Part shown: piece after piece, positions 34,032-44,223 of the stretch
How positions within the stretch are numbered: position 1 is the first letter of the stretch
Layout: every line of letters begins with the position of its first letter
Origin: Riptortus pedestris
Taxonomy: Eukaryota > Arthropoda > Insecta > Hemiptera > Alydidae
DNA length: 64,000 nucleotides
Direction: 5' to 3'
Assembly: GCA_019009955.1 (NCBI GenBank)
Contig: CM032231.1
Coordinates: forward strand, 92,153,001-92,217,000
Made by a program: the position numbers and the translations under genes
The notes under the pieces: model-generated
The model's database searches: none
Told to the model about the DNA's origin: nothing
The model's input: only the letters and a program-made list of their open reading frames with translations

Positions 34032-34914
34032 CAGGGTGTTTATAAAGTCACGTACCATTTTCCACTTTTTTATTGACGATAAACAACATGAACATTACAT
34101 TTAGACTCTTTGAACACAAATTCAATGTATTTCAAAATTATGTCATTATTGGTTCGGCAGCGGTAAAAATTCGGTTTCTCAACCTGATAGACCTTGGATT
34201 TTATAAAGCCCCAGACGAAGTCCATCGGGGACAAATCGGGCGAACGGGGCGCCTAAAGTCTTTCCGATGCACAGCCAATCCAACTACTAGGGAAAGTGGT
34301 ATTAAGGTACCCCCGGAAATGTCTGGCAAAATAGGGAGGTGCTCCATCTAGTGGGTAGACTACAGAATCCAAAACGTCATCTTGTATCAACTCCGAAAAT
34401 CGCAGTAAGCCAAGGTAGGTAAAATAGTAGTTACTGTTCATAAATATGTGGGATCCATACTCTCTTGATTGTGTGTTTACCATCCACACATTCACATATG
34501 AAGATCCCCTATCCCATCACTATAACACATTTGGCTGATCACCTGCCCAAATGCGACAATTATGTCAGTTTACATTAAGTCTTCTTGTTGATGCTGAGGG
34601 ACTGCGAGTAATCTCTTCCTCTCCTGTGTTTAGTTCCATCTGCTACAACCGGTCTTTCAGCTCGATGTTCGTCAATACCAATTCGCCTCGATTTGTTCAT
34701 CATGATATAAATGGCGTGTCTGGTAGGAGTTGATTTGTGAAATCTGCAAGTGAAATTGTTCCGCTCTTCTTCATTCGTCTTTCCACTCAGCCGGTACAAA
34801 ACAACAAATTTTCTTTCGTCTACTTTGTACATTGTTTCAGATTATTTACAAAAAAAATCAAAATTTATCAAAAGCGTTAAACTAGAAATGGCAAGTGACT
34901 TTATAAACACCCTG
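34032..34914 (-). mobile_element. Mariner/Tc1-superfamily transposon, defective
   Basis: Terminal inverted repeats begin CAGGGTGTTTATAAAGTCAC at both ends (34032 rightwards, 34914 leftwards) and extend with mismatches about 12 bp more. The element is 883 bp, shorter than an intact member (about 1.3 kb). It carries a transposase remnant on the minus strand. A flanking TA is present only on the right (34915-34916), so the left target site has mutated. Confidence 0.9.
34070..34832 (-). pseudogene. Mariner-like transposase, internally deleted with stops
   Basis: The N-terminal piece (34832-34575) is a helix-turn-helix-type region starting MYKVDERKFVVLY and ending soon after a GRP-like 'ERPVVADGT'. 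An internal deletion removes the middle, including the first catalytic Asp. The C-terminal piece keeps NCRIWAGDQPNV, two stops, NVWMVN, the second-Asp motif DGAPPYFARHFRGYLN, WIGCASERL, an in-frame TAG where the family usually has Trp, and the third-Asp motif RSPDLSPMDFVWGF, then runs to a TAA at 34070. The second and third Asp are about 36 codons apart. It is not functional. Confidence 0.85.
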
Positions 34915-34917
34915 TAG

Positions 34918-34980
34918 GTATTTACGAAAATGCCAATACATGTTTTGACTGCTAAGTAAACCCCCACTCCCCAAGATTAA
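34918..34980 (-). mobile_element. Family A fragment beside mariner
   Basis: 'tatttacgaaaatgccaatac', 'actgctaagtaaacccccactcccc' matches the block after 'gagatatttg' in family A. It is short and old. Confidence 0.4.
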
Positions 34981-36204
34981 AGACTCAAATTCTCATAAAC
35001 TCTATATTGTAACTTGGAAAAATTGATTTACAAATATAAAAAGTTATCTTTCCTAATTACTAGGCATCTATGAAAATTCTTTAACCTCAATCAGCTATTG
35101 TTTCTGTATATCTACTGTCCACGAACATAAACACGTGTCTTGAAAGAGAGAATAATCCTATAACATATATTTCAAAAGAATGTGCTAGCAGGCTGTTTAC
35201 AATAACTAAAATTCTACTAATTGCAAAAGACAAATTTGAAATGAAATCATTCAATTCTGACCTATTGTTGTTTCTGCCTATTAAGTTTATTTGGCTGTAT
35301 TATAACATCAAGGGCGCCTTTCTAATTTATGGAAACAAAATTAAAATTTGAAACCCTATGTATTAAAGCGCCTGTTTTATAGCCAAATTGGGTATTCAGG
35401 AAAAGTCAGATTACATGCAAAGGGCTTCAACGACTATAATGTAATAAATATTTTAAGATTTAAATTTTTCAGTTATTAAGAAGTAGTGAATTGGCACTCT
35501 CTTTGATGTTTAATAGGAAATTGAACACAAGAAATTAGAAAACGGGGTTAAAAAAATTACCCTCCTTCCACGGTAGTTTCCTATTTGTTAAAATGAATGA
35601 CAGAAAAACTAAATGGAAATAATGTAACCTGCTTCCTTTATTTCATTCAGGAAAATGCTTTGATCAAATAACTTTAGAATATCTCACACCCCTCCCTGAT
35701 GCCAACCAGTCCTTGAAGAAAATTACAAGGACGCAGCTGCGGAGTAGTAACTTCATTACCTTTGTGCCTTGTTGAACAGGAACCCACTAACAATGGCGAC
35801 CAAAAGGGGCCATTCTACTTGCCCGACACGAAACGATTTATTAACACCAACGAAAATCTCTTGACTGGAGTGAATGTATTTATGTTGAAGTAATTATAGT
35901 ATACGTAATTAATAATAGTGATACCAAGATTCTGGAATTGAGTCGTGCATTCTCATGAGAGGTGGTGGCATCGACAAAAACACGAGCATTTACGGGGAAA
36001 GTTTTGATTACGAAAAGTATAGAATCTCCATTTTCAATTACAGATTTATTATATACTCGTAGCGATACAAATTACCAATTGCCCAAAGAAAATGCTGTCA
36101 CTTTGATTACATTGCATTTGTTGTTTTAGGTTTTTACTCTATATTGTAAATTAAAGCGAAAGTAAAATAAAAGATGGGTACAGAGTGTGTGTGAGAGAAA
36201 GAGG
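34981..36204. other. No gene seen
   Basis: Unique sequence. No motif recognised. Confidence 0.45.
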
Positions 36205-36345
36205 AAGTGAGAGCGGGGGGGGGGGGAATAAAGTTTTCCAGATTCAAAATTTGAAAAAATAAATTTTATTGAATCTCTGGGAGAAAGAGAGGGGGGGGGG
36301 GGAGGTTTGAGAGCTGGTGCAAGGGAGGGGTGGGCAGGGCAGCCT
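36205..36345 (+). repeat. G-rich cluster with two G12 tracts
   Basis: G12 at 36215-36226 and 36291-36302, separated by an imperfect inverted repeat (CCAGATTCAA at 36238 and TTGAATCTCTGG at 36269), then further G3-G4 runs to 36340. The runs could fold as G-quadruplexes. Pro-rich open frames on the other strand are artefacts. Confidence 0.75.
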
Positions 36346-37041
36346 ACTAGATCGATAAGGACAGCCCTCCTGTTACAGCCCCTGGCCTGCTCCACAGTTA
36401 CGGGCCTTTTCTCATACCCAGCACCACAATCAAAACTATAAATAAATAAATGCAAATTACGATATTATATGAATAGTTTATTAAAATGCAAATTATATAT
36501 GCTGTAATTGCACAGCACAAGCAAAATACCCTTGTCATAGTTAGGCTGGACATAAAATTAATAATAATAATTATTAATATAAATAATTATTAAAAATATT
36601 GGGATATAAACATATAATTAATGTTATAATATAATTGTTAATATAGCATTGTTAACAAAAACTGTATATGAATTTTTTAAATGAACCAATGTTTAATATT
36701 TACTGAATATGAGATTCAGGTAATATGCATATTAGACGAAATTATTAACACTAAATATTCAACTGAAAATTTATCTATATCACGCTCAACACGATGCTTC
36801 AAAGTATAGATTTTTTTTGAAAATTACTTTTAATATATTTATTTGTGTGTTTGAATATATATAAGGCAATACCAGTAATAAACAAGAATGAGTAAACTCA
36901 ATTTTCTTTATAGAAGTTGTGTAAAAGCGAAATTCTTTAATTGTATGATACATACTTCGAATGAAATTTATGTTGCGTATTATTTCTGAATGAAATATGA
37001 AAACTATGATCATTCTAACAGATTTCATTTCACAAAAATCA
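36346..37041. other. No gene seen
   Basis: AT-rich sequence with palindromic 'aataataattattaatataaataattatta'-like stretches near 36560. Nothing coding. Confidence 0.45.
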
Positions 37042-37425
37042 GCTATTAAATTAAGATAGTACTCAAGACGCGATTTTCGAAAACTTTCTTCAAATGTCTA
37101 TTAATCCTTTCCCAGAGATGACAAAAATGAGGGACCTTCAAAGATAGATATATATTTGTCAGTTAACGCTCAATTTGTGGTTAATTATTATCAAACTGAT
37201 TATTTAAAAGTTTTATACAAAACTAAAGATCAAGTTCGTTAATGGCTGAAATCCGACCAGTTGGAGGGGAGGGGTTAGAGGGGGGAAATCGAAAGCTCAA
37301 AATATCTCCTTTATTTTGTGTCGGATCGAAAAAATTCAATAGAACTAATCTTATTGCAAATGTAGTTATTTGCAAGTTCTCCCTATATCGAATATTAATA
37401 TTATTACTTATGTACATTTTAGAAG
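37042..37425 (-). mobile_element. Family A, 3' end through core, short microsatellite
   Basis: It has 'atcagctattaaattaagatagtactc', 'cttcaaatgtctattaatcc', 'gagatgacaaaaatgaggg', then only 'agatagatatatat' at the slot, 'ttgtcagttaacgctc', 'gatcaagttcgttaatggctgaaatccgacc' and 'gtcggatcgaaaaa'. The 5' end is missing. Confidence 0.85.
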
Positions 37426-38435
37426 TATAGTTATATCCTTTTTAGGTATAAAGTAAGTTCTACAAAATATTTTATATCACATGATCTTTCCTGCCAGTCA
37501 CTCATCAGACGGCAGTGACGACTCGTTTATTGTCATTTGCAAATTTGGGTTCGTCCATAGTCGGTATCGCATATATTATTTCTGAGGAAAATTGTTTTCG
37601 TGAAAAGCATATTTGCGTATATGAAGCTTTGTTAAATGGAATTTTTGTCTCAAATGCACAAACCCACGGCTAAATAAAATTCGAAGTAAACATCCGCCAT
37701 GCCGTCTAATAGAATACAGCAAATTATTTTAAATTATGGTCGCTTAAACTCACACGTACTACTATTGATCTATACCTGTTGATCTACATATACGCATTTC
37801 ATAACTTTTTAAAAATAAAACAAATTAAGGACCGAAATCCGTAATTAACCAGTAACAATGTCTTATTTTTGTCTCGTGTACTTCCTTATTACCAAAACCT
37901 GGATATGAAAGTAACTATTTCAAAACGGCTAAAAGTATCTGAAAAATCCAATGAACCAGGCATTCCAATAGACGTATGCCTGCAAGTGAATATCGTAAGC
38001 ATGCGTGGAATTCAACTGGTAAAGCCGTAGCTGGAAAAATTCACCAGCCCCCACGATCTCATAAGAGAGCATCATACTCATATATATATATATTCAATAA
38101 ACCAGAAAAATTCACAGTTTCACTATTAACTCATAATCAACGACCTTATTCCTACTTCAAATGATCACGAAGGGCCTTCTACATGTTATTATTTCGTTGG
38201 AATAAGCACACAACTGAGTTTTGCTCCACAATTACATAAGGCACTGCGAATTCAAGGGGCTAAGGTACACAAGAAGTCAGCCGTAGTAGTGTGCCAAAAC
38301 TTCCTTACTAGACCAAAAGAGCAGAAAACTAGAAGTCGTTAGCAATAATGACGCCCTGTGATGCAGTTCAATGATTCCAAGAATGAATCATAAATAACTT
38401 TAAAAACTTGTTTTATTCGATAGAAAGAGCAAAAA
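37426..38435. other. No gene seen
   Basis: Unique sequence. A 62-codon frame at 37976-38164 has no recognised motif. Confidence 0.45.
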
Positions 38436-38925
38436 TCCGTCACGCAGGGGCTGCGGCAACTAAGCAGATTTCCATCGTGCGCCACGTATTTTCATTTATC
38501 TCAACAAGAACAACAAACAATGACAACAATGAGATCAAGTGGCATTTAAGCTCAGAATGAAGTGTTTCATGTTATACCAGCTCATTGCTACTGACATGAC
38601 TAGGTGTGAGAGTCACTAAAGGTTAAAAATGAAAAACCCCCAAATATCTCGATTAGTATTCATACTAGAGAAAATATGCACATAGCATAATTTGGAGGCA
38701 ATTAAATTACCAATAAGATTGCTTTTATACACTTTTTCCATCCGACTTATAATAACGGAGATATTTCGAATTTTCGAAATTCCTCCCCTCAAGCCCCCTT
38801 CTCCTCAATCCGATTTCAGCCGTTAACGAACTTGATTTTTATGTTTGCATTATACACTTATATATGAAGTTTGGTAGCTATAAAAAAAAAAATTACGACT
38901 GCTAGAACGGTAACTGATAAGTATG

Positions 38926-38996
<71 letters not shown>

Positions 38997-39122
38997 TAAT
39001 TTTGAACGGGCTTTATTTTCGTCATCTACTAGGTAGGATCGATGGACATTTGAGGAAATTTTACGAAAATCCCATCATAAGTACAACCTCAATAGCTGAT
39101 TTCCCTCATGGGAAATCTGTTA
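38436..39122 (+). mobile_element. Family A, full-length short form (reference copy)
   Basis: It starts TCCGTCACGCAGGGGCTGCG (stem CGCAG/CTGCG), then AACTAAGCAGATTTCC, the core with 'aatatctcgattagtattcat' and 'cgaattttcgaaattcctcccc', 'gaacggtaactgataag', a TA/CA array, 'ttgaacgggctttattttcgtcatc', 'gatcgatggacatttgagg' and 'agtacaacctcaatagct'. It ends in hairpin GATTTCCCTCATGGGAAATC (39098-39117) plus TGTTAA. The long-form insert is absent. No ORF. Helentron-like ends: 5' TC, subterminal repeat whose inverse is the 3' hairpin arm. Confidence 0.85.
38930..38996. repeat. (TA)n(CA)n in family A slot
   Basis: TA to 38978, then CA to 38996. Confidence 0.95.
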
Positions 39123-40486
39123 ATAAATCTATTAATAGCATACCAAATAATGGGTTCTTTCCGGCAGCATATAAAAATAAGTAATATGTAATAAATACTA
39201 TTGGCAAGTCTCTCCGTGGAGACCATGATGCAACAGTTTTAAATAATGCCACAAATGGTGGCAACAATTTTCTACTTCCTACAATCTCGCGCAAATCAAG
39301 TCATAACGTTCCAGCTACTATTTCTCAAAAGTAGGAAAATTATGTAAAAATACTTGATAATTTGAGCTGTATATCAGATGTTTAAATATGTAAAACCTTA
39401 AAGTAAATATCGCATAACAACTATAGAAGCGGTATAAAACAAGCTAAAGATTTGTGAAGACAAAGGCTGAAAACTCAAAAATTCAAATAACTCTCCTAAT
39501 GTCCCAGAGAAAATTATAGCTATAAAACAACTTGAGCTTGGGTTCTATATTGAATACTGAGTTTCTTCCCGGATCATGAAAATCTCGAAATCTCGATCAT
39601 GAATATATCTCTGAAATGTCTCCCCATTTTCGAGATCAACTAGATAGAATTGATTGAAATTTTTCGAAATTCGCTGAGTCTACAATCCCTTTGGCTCATT
39701 GACGTAGGTAAATCTGCAAAAATGGGAGATTTTCGAGCAAAGTTTTCTTTAAAAATATATTTACTAACATTTGAATCAACCACGCGTTTTAAATTCTTAT
39801 AGTCATGACCGATGCTCATTTCGAACTCTATCCCCAAAATGCTGGGATGAAAACAATTGCGTACGGAACTAATGAGACTATGAACTAGGGCGAAAATAAC
39901 AAAATTCAAATTTAATTGATAATCAAGGGATCAAATTAGTGAAATAAATCTATCCCAGCCTGTATCCCAATAAATTCATCTTGACCCGAAATATTTGAAG
40001 AGTAGGAAGCCGAGGGGAGGAACAGGAAATCATCTCACCACTGTCAAAACCCATTTCCCCCATCATCCCTTCCAGCTCCATTTAGATGTTCTGCCTCCTT
40101 AAATCAACAAGTATTCCTTCATAATGATTCACTTTTTCACCTTTAATAATGATGAACATAGTTAAAGCATTTTTATTATTTATTATACCTTTTAAGAAGT
40201 AGGCATTGTAATCGAAAAAGAATTTCGGCTTTCACATTTCAACAAAATTATCTGTTTTGACTCGCCCTAAATTCACCTTGACAAGTTTCGGGATGACTCC
40301 AGTAAATCAATAACGACCAGCCTTGGAATGTTGAAATTTCATATTTAGCCCCTTTTGATTGACATTGAAGGAGAGAAAAATAAAAAATGTCTCCTTATCT
40401 ATTATAGACAAAGAAGATCTGGAAATGACTCTTTTTTTTTATCATAAAAAGGCCTATAAACTATGTTCTATATTTATTTTTATACA
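39123..40486. other. No gene seen
   Basis: Unique sequence. A small hairpin GTCTCTCCGTGGAGAC lies near 39208. An 89-codon minus-strand frame (39640-39909) shows no familiar motif. Confidence 0.45.
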
Positions 40487-40669
40487 TCTCACATGGTAAA
40501 ACTAGAGTGGCGAGTTCGATTCTCGCCTGGGTAAAGGAAATTATTTAGTGACGAAATTTATTAAATAACATCCTAAATCCCACCCTGGCTAGAAAAGGGT
40601 GGTAACCTGTAGATAACCCGTCCCAATTAGCCTTAGTTGCAAAAAGTGGACGTTAATAAATAATAATAA
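40487..40669 (+). repeat. SINE family S, full-length with 12-bp target duplication
   Basis: TATTTTTATACA flanks it at 40475-40486 and 40670-40681. The order is TCTCACATGGTAAAACTAG, B-box-like GAGTTCGATTCTCGCC, 'ggaaattatttagtgacgaaattt', body hairpin CCACCCT...AGGGTGG, 'acctgtagataacccgtccc', 'gcaaaaagtggacgttaat', (AAT)n tail. This is the reference copy. The conserved hairpin and absence of an A box are notable. Confidence 0.9.
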
Positions 40670-41353
40670 TATTTTTATACAAAGGAACACGCAAAAAGTA
40701 TATCACATTCAAATGAACTATTTTAAATGAAGTGCAGTAAATTATTTTGTACATTTATGATGGACGGAGTAGAAGGAAAATGTTTGGAAATGGAATGCAC
40801 TCCGATTTTACAGCGTTACGTTCAGGATCTCTGCTAATATGAATATTCCAAAGCCCAACTTTCCATGAGCCAAACTTAAAAGTAGAGGTCTAAATTAATC
40901 AAAAATAAATAAAACCATGAAGAAATAGTTGCTAGAAAAGGCTAGGCTTCAAAAATCCTTCAAGAAGTACATCCTTGAACTAAGGCACTAAATATCTTAA
41001 GAGAGAAAGAAATGACGAAATGAGATTAAATACAAAATGTACTCTCATTTTGGCAGTTTATATATATAAAGCGATTATAGTGAAGTACCTATCGGTAAAT
41101 ATAGACTCTGAGATTAAAGCAGGTAACAAAAATATGAGATAAAGCAAAATGAAGTATAAAAAAGTTGATAATAGTTGCTCAGAAAAAGAAAGAAGTAAAT
41201 AACACGGAAAATTGTTCCAATATTGGTTTAGAATGCATGCTACACGAAAGGAGTATAGCCAAAATTATACTACTAAAGCACAAATCCATACCTATATAAT
41301 GTACAAGTACAATCGGGAAATGTCCTATCTTAATCATAAGTGAATAATAAAAG
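40670..41353. other. No gene seen
   Basis: Unique AT-rich sequence. Confidence 0.45.
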
Positions 41354-41447
41354 TCCGTCACGCAGGGGCTGCGTAAACTAAGCAGATTTCCTATGTGAAG
41401 TTTAGCAATAGAGAAATCTGCATATTGGTAACACAACACCACCATAA

Positions 41448-41521
41448 TTCCCCACGTTGGGCGGAAGATTTTCCCAATTAGCCTGAGTTGCAAAAAGTGG
41501 ACGTTAATAAATAATAATAAT
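41448..41521 (+). repeat. 5'-truncated SINE family S inside family A, 13-bp target duplication
   Basis: AACACCACCATAA flanks it at 41435-41447 and 41522-41534. Only the last 70 or so bases of the SINE remain: 'cccaattagcctgagttgcaaaaagtggacgttaataaataataat'. Removing the insert and one duplication restores continuity with other long-form A copies. Confidence 0.9.
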
Positions 41522-42091
41522 AACACCACCATAAGTAAATACAAACGGTAATGAGAAATCTTTCAGTTAATTTTAATAAACTCCCAACTAAACGGCTTCT
41601 GAATTGTAAGAATAATTTATATTTTAATAACTCAAATTTTAGTAGTCCAAGAACTAAAGAAGGGGGGCGGATGAACAGAACGTATTTGCATAAATCTCAC
41701 AAAGTAACGAAGGTTAGGTAAGGTTAGAAACGACAGGTTAGATTAGAAGCTTCCGCCAGAGCCGAGACTTACGAAAACGGCCGAACTAACCCGAACAACA
41801 CCCGACCAAAGACTTCATAAAAATGCAAATATCTCGGTTAATATTCAAGATAGAGAATAAGTGTATATAACAATATTTATAGTAAATTTAATTTGCAATA
41901 AGATTGGTTCTATACAATGTTTTGATCCGATGCATAATAACGGAAATATTTCGAATTTTCGAAAATCCCCCCCCCTCCCTCTGGTACGATTTCAGCCATT
42001 AACGAACTTGATCTGTCTTTTTAAATAAAACGGTTAAATATCGAGTTTCGTAACGATCAAAGAAAAATTGTGACCGCTAGAGCGTTAACAG

Positions 42092-42095
<4 letters not shown>

Positions 42096-42162
<67 letters not shown>
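42096..42162. repeat. (TA)33 in family A slot
   Basis: Uninterrupted TA between 'cagacaaa' and 'attttgaacgg'. Confidence 0.95.
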
Positions 42163-42167
<5 letters not shown>

Positions 42168-42280
42168 GAACGGACCTCATTTTCGTCATCTCCTGGGTAG
42201 GATCGATGGACATTTGAAGAAAATTTTTGAAACTCGCGTCATGAGTACTTTTCAATCAAACTGATTTCTTTTGGGAACCC

Positions 42281-42665
42281 TTCATCAAAAAGGACCTCAA
42301 TAAACAAATCTTCAATTTAACTAATTATTATATATCCACTTTAATTCTAAAACTCATACAAAGTGAATTCTCTAGCATCTAGTTATATGCCGTTCAAATA
42401 TGAAGCATATATTTATCCATGTCTGAGAAGATTACTGAGTTGAAATGAATGAAAGGCGGCGAAAAAAAACTTGTCACTAATTAAATATACAGTGCTCATT
42501 GTCAGAAGTATGTAATTTATTTTCAAAAATGGTCCCTTTCGATTCATAAATAGAAGATATTCTTTATGAAGAGAATCGTTCGCAAATAGAACAGAAATTA
42601 AAGAATTATTTCCAGATTTTAATCGCCGTTGTATTTATGTTCCTTGATTATTTTCAAAATAACTT
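42281..42665. other. No gene seen
   Basis: Unique AT-rich sequence. Confidence 0.45.
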
Positions 42666-43018
42666 ATTGAATCAATCATATTGTAAACGTAATATTCTAT
42701 AAATGTTATGGGACATTTTTTCACTATCTTGATTGTTAACCGGGATACTTGCAATTTAATATTATTTGGTTTCCAGAAACCCTCCCTTCTACTCATGTTA
42801 TATTAATAATAAGCTGTTATATTATGAATTATAAATACCAAATATTGTTCTCAATGAACATTTAAGTTTTGAGATAAATGGAATTACGTGCTGTTATATT
42901 ATGAAGTATAAATACCAAATATTGTTCTCAATGAACATTTACGTTTTGAGAAAAATTGAATTACGTAGCACAAGTGGGAAATCGGCTTAGTTTATGCAGC
43001 TCCTGCGTGACGTACTTT
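42666..43018 (-). mobile_element. Family A 5' part with 77-bp tandem duplication
   Basis: It has core remnants ('tgattgttaaccgggatacttgcaat'), then the GCTGTTATATTATGAA... ATTACGT block twice (42813-42889 and 42890-42966), then 'gtgggaaatcggcttagtttatgcagctcctgcgtgacgtac'. Confidence 0.8.
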
Positions 43019-43674
43019 ATTTTTTTAAAAAGGACAAACATTATGAACATTTGTTTTTAGTACAAATTTTAGTATGGCCGAAAGAAAATATTTATTTTGT
43101 TATTATTTCTTGAAAATAAGTAATAAATCCTTGAAAGGAGGGTTATATCTGATCAACACTTAAAACTATATAATGTAATAAATAATATAGTCACGCGACG
43201 CCAAATTTCCACAAACTTAGTATGTTCTTTCATCTTTACTAATCCATATTAAGACATACAGGCAATATTATTACAACTGTTTCCTTGCCAAGACAGGATT
43301 AAAAATCAAGGATTACAAGTACATGATTAAAATAGTCAAATATACGAAATATATTGATGATATAATACATCCCAACGTTTGAAGAATGATTCACAAGTTG
43401 TAAATGGGATAACTAAGATGATGACAAAAGATATGAAACGGGTATTTCCAACAATGACTAAAGATGACAAGATAGACCGAGTCAGCTGATAGCTGGTAAT
43501 TGCCTTTAGATTCTATCGTCTACCGTACATGGCTACAATAGTCTAGGCTGAAATATCCTCTCTCTCTAACCAATCATACGAAATAAACAAGACGTGTAAC
43601 TTTATCGTCCACGACATCCCCCCCCCCTCTGTTGAAATAGGTCAGTGTAAACACTAAGCAACTTCATTTACCTT

Positions 43675-43678
<4 letters not shown>
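43019..43678. other. No gene seen
   Basis: Unique sequence. A C9 tract lies near 43619. Confidence 0.45.

Positions 43679-43761
<83 letters not shown>
43679..43761. repeat. (TA)41 microsatellite
   Basis: The longest pure TA array in the window. The flanks are not family A. Confidence 0.95.
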
Positions 43762-43762
<1 letters not shown>

Positions 43763-43876
43763 TATCGGACCCAGAAGACGTTATCCTCCATGAGATTTCA
43801 ATTGATTAGGATATTAAATTTAATAATATTATGTTTAAAACAAAAGCTACTTTACTATATCTGTACTATATTATAC

Positions 43877-43879
<3 letters not shown>

Positions 43880-43916
<37 letters not shown>
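43880..43916. repeat. (TA)n microsatellite before family B
   Basis: A short array preceded by 'tactatattatactac' degenerate units. Confidence 0.9.
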
Positions 43917-44171
43917 TATACCACAAAAGTGAATATAACAAAAGTTACTCTAATTAACAACATAAACAACTTTTAATCTGTATATATTTCGAACCGAAAT
44001 ATCGCTATTTTTAATTTTAGGCCTCCCTTACGACCCCCACTTCTGCCCCATCTGCTGGGGTGATTTGTGACGATAAACCATCCAGGGCATCACCCAAACG
44101 CATACAAAAAAATTCATTTGAATCGGTCCAGCCGTTAAGGAGGAGTTCAGTGACATACACACGTACAGTTG

Positions 44172-44174
<3 letters not shown>
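43917..44174 (+). mobile_element. RTE-like family B, 3' subunit
   Basis: It has 'aacaaaagttactctaattaac', 'aggcctcccttacgacccccac', then an ending distinct from the 20-kb copy, 'aatcggtccagccgttaaggaggagttcagtgacatacacac', which is a typical arthropod RTE-like 3' end, then TA. Nothing upstream of the subunit remains. Confidence 0.65.

Positions 44175-44222
<48 letters not shown>
44175..44222. repeat. (TA)n linking two family B copies
   Basis: A TA array between the 3' end of one B copy and the head of the next. Confidence 0.95.

Positions 44223-44223
<1 letters not shown>

Larger units (their letters stand above)
41354..42280 (+). mobile_element. Family A, near-complete long form
   Basis: It starts TCCGTCACGCAGGGGCTGCG with AAAAG before it, then GTAAACTAAGCAGATTTCC, the long-form segment with 'aggttaggtaaggttag', the core, 'gctagagcgttaacagacaaat', a TA array (42096-42162), 'gaacggacctcattttcgtcatctcctgggtaggatcgatggacatttgaag' and 'gcgtcatgagtac'. 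It ends in a damaged hairpin (GATTTCTTTTGGGAA). A SINE fragment is inserted at 41448. Confidence 0.85.

Noticed and set aside
34073..34351. Plus-strand frame of 92 codons
   Set aside because: It is the antisense shadow of the mariner transposase remnant.
36126..36455. Pro-rich 109-codon minus-strand frame
   Set aside because: It is produced by G tracts and purine-rich repeats. No recognised protein segment.
41179..41544. 121-codon minus-strand frame
   Set aside because: It lies across the family A 5' end and an inserted SINE fragment. No protein motif.
41711..41745. Arthropod telomere-like GGTTAGGTAAGGTTAG
   Set aside because: Only about two imperfect TTAGG units, and the same block ('aacctaacc') recurs at 7013 and 17057 inside family A, so it is part of that repeat and not an interstitial telomere.
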